Shown one piece after another: positions 45,066 to 55,249 of a DNA stretch of 64,000 nt. This DNA comes from Gnomoniopsis sp. IMI 355080 (taxonomy: Eukaryota > Ascomycota > Sordariomycetes > Diaporthales > Gnomoniaceae): positions 1 through 64,000 of the forward strand of contig JAPEVC010000134.1 of NCBI GenBank assembly GCA_027946555.1, written 5' to 3'. The position numbers and the translations under genes were made by a program. Position 1 is the stretch's first letter. Every line of letters begins with the position of its first letter. The notes beneath the pieces were generated by a model. That model was not told the origin of the DNA. It ran no database searches and worked only from the letters and a program-made list of their open reading frames with translations.

Positions 45066-46748
45066 ATGTTCCCCCTTCTCGGTGTCACCACGTCAATCCT
45101 GAGCCTACAGCTGGTGGCTGAAGTCGCGCATGCAACTACGCATAAAGCATTTGTTGGAAGAGAAGGCGCTCCAGACGTAATTTACACGATAGCATTCGAT
45201 GATGAGGCCTTGACTCTTGAGCTAGCCGCCAATACCAGCGTTCCAGTGCCGCCTGGGTTTCTTGCTTTCAATGTGAGTCCCGGAATGAGGTATCTGTGGT
45301 TTGTGGAGTGGATTAATGCTGACAGATACGTCTTCACAATTACAGGTCAATAAAACGGCGTTGTATAGCACAAACCAGGGCGTCGTCGTTAAGCCCCCTC
45401 AGGTCGAGACCCAGCCTGTCTTGGCAAGCTACTCAATTGATGCGGATGGAAACCTCGCACCATCCGCGGAAATATATGCCACAAGTGACAACGTGGGCAC
45501 TTTTGGCTCCGGCGTATGGGTCGGTGCCAATCCTGCTCCGCCGTTCGAGGTCCACCTGGTGAGACCTTTCCTTCCCATGCCTCTTATTTGTCCTTTCGTC
45601 TCGTTGTGACGAGGAATCATACATCCATTCACTTTCCCTTCCGTCATCTACCTAGGTAGGACGCAATTTTGCGCCAGGAATCAGTCGCCCAAATGCTCAG
45701 AGGTACTAACTCCTTTGAACAGGTGTCTTTGGCCAAGGACATTGATAATGGGCATATAATAGTGTCTGTAGACTCCAACGGTTCCCTAGAGGAGACGTAT
45801 GAAACTTTCAAATTCGGCAATATGTCATAGTGAGTGAAGCACACTGAGGCGGTCATATTAACATCGCGGCTTGCCTGGACTGGGGATTTGGACACGACTG
45901 ACTAGATTCGCAGCCTGCAGTACGTCTTTTCAACGCTCTTTCAAAACTCCGTCTGTCGAGTAGCTACTTGATCATCAAATAACCAACGGCTTTGTATCAT
46001 TTCCCCAAAGTTTGTGTGAACACTGAACCTGATAATCTCCAACAGTGGGGGCGCCTTTCACCCTACCTCAAAATGGGTTTACATTTTCGACGTTGAGCAG
46101 AACAACATTGTCACTTACTCGATCAACAACGGTAATACAACATATGTGGCAAACTTGACACTTCCATACCCAGTAGATGGTCCTCGCCATGGCGTAGTTC
46201 ATCCCAATGGCCAGAAGTGAGTCTCCTGCCCAACCCACGAGAGGCGTGTCTTGTTGTCACTGACCAAATTATGTATCAGACTATATCTGATTACAGAGAA
46301 TTCCAATCATCTCGCGCAATTCAACATTGATCTCAACACGGGCCTTCCATCCCCAGATGGGGTGATCTACTACTCCATGCTTCAAGAAGGTGAAGATACA
46401 AGCCTGTACTGGTGTTCTGAGGTCATGCTTTCGCCAAGCAACTCACTTCTGTGGGCAGCTAATCGCGGGCGTGTTGACGGGCGCAACGGATCCATAAGTC
46501 TATTCACCCTTGATGATGAGGGAGATGTTCAAAGGCAGAACTTTCTCATCAATACGACTACTAGTGGTGGATTGGCGAATTTGGTCTCGCCGGTACTGTT
46601 TTCCGACCGATACATTGCCCTCCCCGATCTGGAAGTTGGCTTTGTTGAGATGTGGGAGCTGGCGGAAGACAACAGCACGGCTAGATCTATTGCACATCTT
46701 GACTTGGCTGACGGAGGCTGCTGTGAGAATGTAATTTGGTGGTCGTAA
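45066..46748 (+). CDS. Secreted seven-bladed beta-propeller lactonase-like protein (muconate-cyclase type)
   Basis: Five exons, 45066-45272, 45346-45558, 45723-45829, 46046-46216 and 46280-46748, join in phase for 388 residues. The start MFPLLGVTTSILSLQLVAEV is a likely signal peptide. The body repeats blade-like units: PPGFLAFN then VNKTALYSTN, GAFHPTSKWVYIFD, RHGVVHPNGQKLYLITENSN and EVMLSPSNSLLWAANRG. These are the periodic His/Asn/Gly positions of the 6-phosphogluconolactonase / carboxy-cis,cis-muconate cyclase fold. Many N-x-S/T sites agree with secretion. Muconate cyclases of this fold act in the fungal beta-ketoadipate pathway, but secreted relatives are poorly defined, so lactonase or cyclase is a family-level call. 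Intron 2 contains an ACCTAGGT site (45650-45657). Confidence 0.85.
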
Positions 46749-46987
46749 CCAAGATTTGAGGTCATATACACTTTAAGGTAGGATATGTGTCCCGGAGTGG
46801 TGTTAAATGTGTCAACGCATCCTGTCACGCCAAAAACCAAGTTCACAACCCGGATATCAAGATAGGAGGATAGCATATTCGCATATACAATTTAGCGGTC
46901 AAGATTGTAAAGGCTTTCCTAGAACGTTGCTTGAGTTCAAGGTTGGATCCTACTGCGTGCGTCCCCTAGTCTGTTTCTATTTGGTCA
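46749..46987. other. Short convergent gap
   Basis: Less than 250 bases of convergent 3' flank; nothing seen. Confidence 0.5.
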
Positions 46988-47960
46988 TCAAAGTATATCG
47001 ACAATCTCGGCATGATCAAGCTCAAGTCCAAGAGGCCGCAAAGCCATCCTCGCGGCTAATTTTTCATCAAAGGCATCCAACTCGTACAATTGATGCATCG
47101 GACGGGCCCATTTCATGCATCTAACGAATTCTAACGGCGCCACTCTGGCTGTCATTACTCGATCGACTTCAGCGAATCCAACGCTATCATAGTCAGGAGT
47201 TTTACAAATGGACACTCTAGCAAGACGTGTGATATGTCTCAAAACAAGTCAGACTTCATCCGAACCAATGGAAGGTGGGTCCATTTCTTGCTGGCTCGTA
47301 TGCTCTCGCCAATTTTTGATCCACTGGGTGGGAAGGTTGGAACCTGGTAGATTTCCACCAGTGTGCCCACTAGAACACCAAACTGTGTTCAAAGTCTCGC
47401 CTTGGGTTGATAGGAATGATGAAAGACGCTCGATTGATGTCGTCCAATTGATCAATGCACAGATGAGTGAGCTCCAGTCTGGAAGAGCAGAAGGCAAGGC
47501 CATCTTGCCAAGCGCGGCTCCAAGCGACCACGTTGGACTACACTCGCACAAACTCTGGTGACCATTCTGGTGAGTGTGGAAATTGGTTTGATCAGTAATG
47601 CAGACGTCGGAACACAGAAAGTGGGAGCCGATCCCATCCAGAGATTTGGTAGGCTTCCCTACATTGAATGAATTGTCTCCAGGATTTGGTCTCTTGTTCC
47701 AATCTCCCAAGACAGGCATACAAAGCGAGATCAAGGAGTCTATTGCGGGCTCGAATACATCGTTCTCCCAACCTAAGGGATGCCAGGAAATCGTCATCAA
47801 GGATGTCGCCGGCGCCTCCGACTGGAATCCTGTGTAGCGTGGCGTCCAGTGTAATAACTCCCACTTTATCCTCCTCAGACATAGCTCCCAGACTCAAATT
47901 GGTCACCGAGTATTCCAAGTCTGAAGTGGCCAAGGAGATTTGAAGATCGCTGAATGTCAT
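46988..47960 (-). pseudogene. Unrecognised gene, probably broken (frame break and in-frame TGA)
   Basis: The frame starting at the ATG 47958-47960 codes for about 62 plausible residues ending near DILDDDFLAS. Coding character then appears in another frame (47249-47800: SLCECSPTWSLGAALGKMAL, TTSIERLSSFLSTQGETL), which stops at a TGA. The very same frame continues open after that stop for 85 more residues (HITRLARVSICKTPDYDS to LELDHAEIVDIL). I found no intron with good sites that removes either break, though a GTAGGG donor and a TACTGATC branch exist inside. I do not recognise the family. It could be a pseudogene, or a real gene whose introns I have missed. Confidence 0.4.
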
Positions 47961-48486
47961 ACCGTGGCTAGCCTCGTCGTGATATTGCCCCCCTGATCAG
48001 GGACGGATACTGGCCCTGGGTGCACGCAACTCAATTGAAGTGCACACCCAAGGCCTCTAACCAGCTCGTAGCGCTCAAGCCCGAAGCCATTAGGTCGCTA
48101 GATGATATCTCGTATCGATGCAGTCCCAAACGGGCTTGAGCTAAATGGCGCCACTGCCGAAGTCCGTTGTCACGGGGCGTTAAAAACATGTATAAAAGAT
48201 TTGACAAGAGAGATATAATCCGTTCAATCTATCATCTGGGCACCCGAGGTCTCTATGAATTACCACGGGACTGTGCTGGGCTTGAACGCAAATGAACCAC
48301 GGGCCCCAGAGGGCGTTCAAGTTCCTTAGCGTATTACAGCACCAGATACCATACCGCGGCGCGAGTAGTTGAAAGGTTAGACTGAAGTGTGAATGAATTA
48401 TAAGTGTAGGATACGTGAACGGGACCCTGTGATGACTGTACAACCTAACATTCAGCGCATCCCGACTACGGCCAGTGCGTATCTTG
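47961..48486. other. Intergenic
   Basis: About 530 bases between two leftward damaged genes. Nothing recognised. Confidence 0.5.
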
Positions 48487-49749
48487 TTAAATCGCTCTCC
48501 GGGGTTCTGATTTTCGGATATAGATAGCCAAATCCTTCAAATACTGATCATCGGACGGAAATGGCAATTCGATATATTCTTTCATCATCCTTTCGACGCG
48601 CGGCGACACGGGGTCCGTCCTAGCAGCAGTGAGATCACTGAGACGGGATGTTTGCGGTTGTGGGAGGAAATTGGACGAACTAACCAGAGAATGTTTCTGT
48701 CCTTGACCACAACTTTATTCCATATTGATATGGCAGGCCTGGCGATGTCCGCTATAACTTGCCTAACTGGACTATCAGGGCTAACGGTAATAACCACACT
48801 TCTGTCGTCGACTTCAACAAAAGCTCTCGGGTCCTCGACGACGGTAATGCCAGCTTCGCATAAGACCTTCTGGTCGACTGGAGTATAGATTGGATCCTGA
48901 GCATAGCATTTGATTCCACAAGTAGAATTACCATCAGAGCCGTTTACATGGCCATTGGGCAAGATATCTCGCATCATCAAAGTTAGGGCATGCTGAGCCA
49001 GACTGGCCGTAAAGTCTTCGTCAGCCCATGTCATCGTGGAGCAGGCGAGAGCAATGACCTTGCTGATTTAAGACGGAATTGCGACGGAGGCGAGAGTAGA
49101 CTTGAGACGTTCAAACTGCTCACTGCTATTCAAAAATAGTCTCGCCTGCTCAAATTTCTGCTTTACAGTGGCATGGTCTGAGGCTGGCCAGAGGTCTACA
49201 AGTTCGTTTGTTTGGGAATTTCGTACTTCTGTTGAATGGATGATCTCGAAAGGTAAATTTCCGCGGCGAAATCCGTACATCTCGGTCTTTTGATTACTTA
49301 GAAGTTCCTCTATGGTGTGATAGAACAGACGTGGTTTCGTGCTAGTGTGAATACGGAATTACAAAACCGGATAGACTCAGCGGGAAAATCTGCTCCCAGG
49401 AGTAATTCGTTCGGTATTTTTCATACATTATACAGACAGAATCACTCCCGTATGGATAGGGAACATATTCCTGCCCTGTTTGGAGGGGAAAGTGGACAGC
49501 GACCCCGTCGAAGCCAGTCACGGAAAATTCCTGGTCAAGGCTTTTAACGTTGTCGAATTGCATTTCTATGTCTCGAAACAGATCTTTGGTGAACAAAAGT
49601 ACACCGGCTTCATGTTTGGTTTGGATCAAACGATGTGCTGCCTTCAGCTTCTCGCTCCTTTCGTTCAAGGTCATCGGAGGATCTGGTACACTTGCAAAAG
49701 CGTCAACAAGCTCCACGGATTTGTTGATAAAATCAGGTTGAAAAGACAT
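48487..49749 (-). pseudogene. SRR1-like domain gene interrupted by an in-frame TAA
   Basis: Exons can be drawn as 49749 down to a GTATGA donor near 49426, then from a CACTAG acceptor near 49341 to about 48680, then a last exon ending at the TAA 48487-48489. The second exon carries SRR1-family features: KVIALACSTMTW, CYAQDPIYTPVDQKVLCEAG, ITVVEDPRAFVEVDDRS, VVITVSPDSPVRQVIADIA. The last exon (SPRVERMMKEYIELPFP) is the expected C-terminus. However, a TAA at 49068-49070 lies in frame between VAIPS and ISKVIALAC, exactly where homologues run through. The frame and all surrounding sequence are otherwise intact. A CAA-to-TAA change would explain it. It is either a recent pseudogene, an allele-specific loss or a sequencing error. 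SRR1 proteins affect clock or heme-linked regulation in plants and yeast. Confidence 0.7.
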
Positions 49750-50464
49750 AATTCAAATTGGGAGTTTAGAAAGCTGTCGGGTTGAAATTCGATCCCTTCG
49801 CAAGGTTTTGCAAAGCGGTACAAGGACCGTGACGAAAGAGCGGCGAGATGAGGGCTGTTAAATCTTCCCGGGAGTTATAAAGGGTTGGAAGCCGACAAGT
49901 CAATTACCCGTGACTGTTTACGTAAGCCCGATTGCCCGGTCTCTTCGCCCAATAATGCCGTTGTACTGTGAGTAGTGAAGACACAGCCAATGATCGAGTA
50001 CAGTTATTCGATTTCCCAGCCTTGATTTTGAATAACGATTACTTCCCTTGAAGTTATTCCCCGTTTTCCCATACAGAAAGAGAAAGACCTTGAAAGAACT
50101 ACTGTGCTTGCTTTTTCGGTTGAAATCCAGCATTACTACCTGCATTTTGCTTTTATGGATAGTATTTATGGACGCACATATTAGATTGCTTATGCTTTCT
50201 GGTTTCGCATCCGTGACCATGGAAGCTTTTGAGGCTCTTGGCTTCGGTGCACCGCTCTCCAAGAGGTAGCCGACCAGCCGGCCTGGCGCATATTGGCGCT
50301 TCCTAGCGCTTGTTCGTTGTCGAGAGCGCCCCAATTCCTCCTGCTTATCGCGTTTATCAATAATGCGGGGAGAGCCACATGGTCGTGGACAAAGAGAACC
50401 ACATCCATAGAGAAGCCGGACATTCTTCACCTCAACACGATCTGGCTAGAAGTCATGCGTCAGG
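49750..50464. other. Divergent promoter region
   Basis: About 700 bases between the SRR1-like pseudogene and the Zn2Cys6 regulator, which are divergently oriented. No gene is supported. Confidence 0.5.
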
Positions 50465-52574
50465 ATGGTCAGAGGACGAGGTGGCTCCAAGACTCGAAGT
50501 CAGGCATGGTACGTCAAAAGTAGCGTTTTTCCTTGCCTCATGCCGCTGCAGTGTTCTCTGACGCCTGTTCAGTGAAAGATGCCGCGCAAGGCATAAAAAA
50601 TGTGACGTTCAACTTTCGTCCGTGATCAGTCTTACCCAGCGGCTGACTCTCTATAGGCGACATTGGACCTCTAAAGAGCATTTGTTCCGGCTGTCGCAAG
50701 GCGGGTGTCCAGTGCGACACTGCGTTGAGGATACGTATCGGCGGATCACGCACTCAGAGATGGAACCGCTCATACCAGGAAGATCAATCACCTAGTGCCA
50801 AAATCCCAAACGTCACCTCACCAGAAACACCGGTTTCTTTAACACGGGAGGAGCTCCGGAACGAATTAGAGAGCAACATCAGCGCACCTGGGGTTCCAGA
50901 GCATGACCTGGAAAGAGTGCCGCCACCCATCTCCGAAGATAATTCTGAAACCCCGGTTTGCGATCCTTCTTTGCAAAAGACCACTTTTACCGACTCGGTC
51001 ACGGGGACACAACCGTCGGGCGGATTAAAGCCATTGGAGGGGTCTCCTGTCTGTTCCTCGCAGGCACAGCCTCTGGCTGCAGTCACCTCTTCAGCAATCT
51101 CCGCAGTCGAGGTTCAACCCAGTGTAGCTCACAATGATCTAATTTCTGGCGATGGTGGTGCGTATGGCAGTTCAGCCTCCAGGTCTCAAGTATCTGGTTT
51201 GGCTGAAGCTGTGCCAGGCAGATGCGACTCGTCGATTGGATCGCCATCTCAAGCCACAGGCCCGTGTCTCTGGCCGGTGGGGGAGGCGGAGTCTCGGCTC
51301 ATAAAATATTTCTTCAATGTGCTTGTTGGTTGGGTGAGTGATTAAACATAAGGCACCACGAGGCCGAGTCTGTCCAAGCTTCTCCAATGCAAGGTTGACT
51401 CACGTATCGTGCATCATAGTTTGATTTTTGCGACCCGCAAATGTCCTTTCGGTCATACATTGGCACGGCAATATCCAATCATCCTGCTTTGCTCTACGCC
51501 GTACTTGCTCTATCTGCCCGTCACAGTGAGCTCACCCAAGGCATTGGGTACTCCAATTCTTATGAATACCAGCAGCAATGTCTCGAAATACTCATCCCAT
51601 CCCTGAACAATACGCCCGCCGCATTGCAGGACAGCATCCTAGCGTCGGCGTTGTTGCTTCGTCTGCTTGACGAGATGACTGGTGAGTAGAAGGTGTTTTG
51701 TTGAAAGACTCACATGTCGTCGGGCAGTTTGATTCCGGATGCTGAAAATATTCATAAACTCGCAGAGCCTTCTGATCAGCGACCGTTGAGCAACCATGCC
51801 GTATCGACGACTGTTCTCCTCAGACTCAAGCAAGGAAATGTGCAGTCCCACGTATTTAGCGACGCTGCAATGGTAGTGGCGTTGCGTCAGGAAATATTCG
51901 TTGCAAATATGACTCAACGTCCAGTGGAAGCAATTGGAGACCTTTGTAATATCACCGATACATTGACGCCAGCCCCTGACGCTGTGTGGGCGTGCAGGAG
52001 CATGCTTCACGCCGCTCGCGTGACCTGCTTGGTTTATGGGGAGGAAAGGTTGAATAAAACGGAATGGGACCGGCTGTGGCAGTACACAGAAGCCTGGGAT
52101 AGCGCGCGACCCGACTCTTTCAAGCCCATATATTACGCCCCGGTGCCCTCGCCCGATTCAGATTTCAGGTCCAGCGGTCCTTCAAGTGGGCAAGGCAACT
52201 CGCTACCCAAAATTGTCTTCACATATGATTGCCCGTTGGCTGGGTTTCAATACATGCAGCTCAGTCGGATTCTTCTTTTGGCTTTCGATCCACGAAGACA
52301 AATCCTCGGGGTTGGAACCAAAGGGCTACTTCTAAAGCAAGAGGAACAGATTCGAGAGGCTGTTCGCTCTATTTGCGGCTCTGCTCTGTCTAACCCTGAA
52401 TACATGCCCGCCAAGATAACGGCTGGTCTGTCCATTGCCATGTGCGGCGAGATGTTCAGCAACCCTTGGGAAACACGCGAGTTGCTGCGAATTTCGTCAG
52501 AAGTAGAAATGCATATTATGTGGCCTAGATTTAAAGTCAGCCAAGCGCTTCGAGCATTCTGGCATTTGCCGTAA
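50465..52574 (+). CDS. Zn2Cys6 transcription factor with fungal-specific regulatory domain
   Basis: The zinc cluster is split over three exons: 50465-50508, 50573-50601 and 50657-51333. Together they read QACERCRARHKKCDIGP and then KSICSGCRKAGVQCD, giving C15-x2-C18-x6-C25-x8-C34-x2-C37-x6-C44, a perfect Zn2Cys6 fold. The second exon is only 29 nt. Exons 51420-51681 and 51835-52574 add the fungal-specific domain: FRSYIGTAISNHPALLYAVL, ALSARHSELT, then FSDAAMVVALRQEIFVANMT. The total is 583 residues. A Ser/Pro-rich linker of about 170 residues lies between the two domains. The protein should be nuclear and bind CGG-type half sites. It is immediately upstream of the phytanoyl-CoA-dioxygenase-like gene, with an inverted repeat carrying CGG triplets in between, so it is a good candidate local regulator. 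Confidence 0.88.
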
Positions 52575-53289
52575 CACACTTGCGTCTGAGGTTGACGCTG
52601 TGAGGAGATAGTTACTCCACAGTCCTTAGATAGTTGATAAATTTCGAAAGGTCGACGTATGAATTGATGTCACTCTTCTATTTCAACCGTACTTTTTGCT
52701 TCATCTTCTTTGACAGAAAGGGTAGGGCAACGTTGAGTCCATTGTCGGGCAATGACATGATTAAGGTTGTCTGTCGGGGAAATGGTACCGAGGGGAGTGA
52801 TCGCTGTCGGAGAAACTTCCTGGTATGGGCAACTTTCTCCGACTCCGACAGTTTCCCACACCAAGTGCAGGAACTGGCCCACTTCTTCCAATCGATTCAT
52901 GCACAGTTCCTCGTGAATGGCTCCCTACAACCCAGAAAGCGCCATCTAAGAATCACATGAGCCCTAGTTCCTCTAGTATTCCGACATTGAGATGGCTACT
53001 TGCCGTCGGCCAAAATGCAGCTGCTGGTCGGAAACTCCTCAAATAGGAATGGCTTCGCAAAACGTATTGCAATCAGCACCCTTGTGCGTTGGCTGCTACC
53101 ATGGCATATCCTCACTTGTTCCCAGTAATGTGCGGCTTCCGAATGAAACAACTCAGGTATATAATCTTTACTACCCTGCTCTTGAATTGGAAGCTTCGAT
53201 TTCTCAAATCTTCATCGCAACATCCCCCTGTAGCGTAGAACTCTTTATGCGCTATATTGTCTCGGCCACCTCGCACTAGCACCTACCCT
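52575..53289. other. Promoter region of the PhyH-like gene
   Basis: About 715 bases; contains the inverted repeat at 52804-52851 described separately. The frame at 52634-52960 is unsupported. Confidence 0.5.
52804..52851. promoter_or_regulatory. Inverted repeat with CGG/CCG triplets, possible Zn2Cys6 site
   Basis: GTCGGAGAAA at 52806-52815 is the exact reverse complement of TTTCTCCGAC at 52834-52843. In addition CTGTCGGAG (52804-52812) is the exact reverse complement of CTCCGACAG (52843-52851). Each arm therefore presents a CGG or CCG triplet, the half site recognised by Zn2Cys6 proteins, with two alternative spacings. It lies 230 bp after the regulator's stop and about 440 bp before the PhyH-like ATG. 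Binding is inference. Confidence 0.5.
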
Positions 53290-54502
53290 ATGGTCTTCAT
53301 CTCAACAAATCACGATATCTCAACGATGCCTGGACTCGTCTGTGATCACAAAGATTCTGGGTTGACTATGCCAGACTTCTACGTCAACGATGGAAAACTC
53401 GAAGAAAGAAATGTTGGTTTCTTGACACCAACTGACCCTCACAATACAACGTTGGAAGAGCTGCGAAAGCGATTGACCGACGATGGCTACCTCTTTCTGA
53501 AAGGCCTTCTCCCTCGACAGGACGTCCTTGAGGTCAGAAAGAACTACTTTCAGTACTTGAAGTCGACAGATCTCCTTAAACCAGGGACTCGTCCTGTCGA
53601 GGGTGTCTTTGATCTTTCCAGACCTGCCGCAGACTATCCGGGCATCGGTACCGGACGCGAGGGGACGGGGACAGAGCGCTCAAAGGATTTCATGGATCTA
53701 GCCATTAGGGCACACGGAGAGTCATGGTATAAAGACGACCTGTGCAAGCATCCTGTCATGGAGGCTTTCATAGCCAAGCTCACAGGGTGGGATTCAGATA
53801 CCCTGGGCTTACAGAGAACCTTGCTCCGCAACAACTTACCGGGTAACGCAGCCATCGGTGTACATTACGATTACATCTTCCTGCGCCATGGTGAAGACTC
53901 GGTTCTTACATCTTGGATACCCATTGGAGATATCAAGTTGGAGGGTGGCGGGCTGATCTATCTGGAGAGGGGCATGTCTTCAGCCCCTTCGACAATCTGA
54001 TGTAAAATCTGAGATCATACTAATTCGAGACTTTCACAGGGCATGAACTGGGCCGGAACATCGAAAGCGACTTCACGGAGCATGCTATCGAGACCGGACT
54101 CACGCCAGAACAGGCTAAAAGCGCATTCAACCAGAACATGATGTCTGGCGGGGTGCTCACCCAAGGCGCGAAGGAGTTCGCTGAGCAGCACCAGCGCCGC
54201 TGGCTAGTCTCCGCATACGAAGCCGGAGACGTAGTTATTCACAACTCGTACATGGTGAGCTGAGAAAAATTGCCAAACGAAAAAGAATCGGGCGTCACTG
54301 ACGGCAGATGAGATCCACGCCTCCACGGTGAACCATGATCCAGACGGCATCATCCGCCTAGCTACAGACCTCAGATTTGTGGACAAAAGTCGCAATTGGG
54401 ACACGGTAAGTGAGAACCTGTTCAGTGGAGGTTGCGTAATGAACTAATATGGCTCGTTAACAGCGCTGGGCCAAGATTTATGAGGACGGTGATGGTGTCT
54501 AG
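53290..54502 (+). CDS. Phytanoyl-CoA dioxygenase (PhyH)-like 2-oxoglutarate/Fe(II) oxygenase
   Basis: Four exons, 53290-53971, 54040-54254, 54313-54405 and 54464-54502, give 342 residues. The first frame is open upstream but only from TTG. LRKRLTDDGYLFLKGLL starts the double-stranded helix region; the iron facial triad is GVHYDYIF (His192, Asp194) and NSYMIHAST (His301). Arg314 in IIRLATDLRF is the 2-oxoglutarate anchor, so the enzyme looks active. The first intron has no GT donor: phase and family continuity (YLERG then HELG) place it at G|GCATGT with a TACTAAT branch and CACAG acceptor, a GC-AG intron. PhyH-like enzymes hydroxylate or rearrange many fungal metabolites, so the substrate cannot be read from sequence. 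The gene follows a Zn2Cys6 regulator on the same strand. Confidence 0.9.
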
Positions 54503-55249
54503 CCAACGCCACTGAACCCCTCTGAGGTAGTCCTTAGTGCATGCTTCGATCATGCTTCTTCCACATTGACCAGATGGATGGAACATGCTTCGTATTTGAC
54601 AATATATGATAAATCTTCTATGAAGATGATGTCTAGTGAAACACGTTTTACGCGGAAGGAATTTGAGGCATTGAGGTATACCTGCAAGCCTGAGATGATA
54701 CCCAAGTGTTTCAACATGCCTTGAAAAGGACAAGCGTCCATCAAAGTCAAAGAAGAATGAATACAAGATGGCTATCAGTGACACCACAAACTTGCAAACC
54801 TGAGGAAGCAATAGAAAGGATAGCTTGACCAGTGTCGGATTACATGAGAACCATGAAAAGTCAAGAGAAACAATGCAATGGGAGAATATCCACGAAATTG
54901 CCCATCGACCGGGCAACGAGGAACCTCTCCTAAGTACCCAAGTACCTATGGTGTCTGACTTGGAGGTCATTCGTGGTCCATTGCAGCACACCAGCTTTCA
55001 TACAAGTTGACAAGTGATCATTGCAAACAGCCAAAACAAATTTTCTGCTGGCCTTCTTTCATCATCCATGACTTTCTATTTGGGCAGTGGCATCTGTCAC
55101 TAGCACCTCGCACAATACTTACCCAGCAATACTTTGACGTCGGTGCCATCAATATCAAAAAGCTTCGGCGAATCTTTCCTGGTTCAAACTTGGGCCTACA
55201 ATTAACCTCGGAAGCAACTCAAAGCAAAGACACCAGCAACACAGCCACC
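54503..55249. other. Intergenic
   Basis: About 750 bases upstream of the 55250 gene. The leftward frame at 54422-54991 covers most of it but has no recognisable domain and no splice partner; I leave it out. Confidence 0.45.

Noticed and set aside
52634..52960. Rightward gene upstream of the PhyH-like gene
   Set aside because: No recognisable features; it overlaps the inverted repeat and likely promoter.
54422..54991. Leftward 189-codon frame as a gene
   Set aside because: No start context, splice partner or domain; Cys- and aromatic-rich composition typical of a chance frame, and it overlaps the end of the PhyH-like gene.
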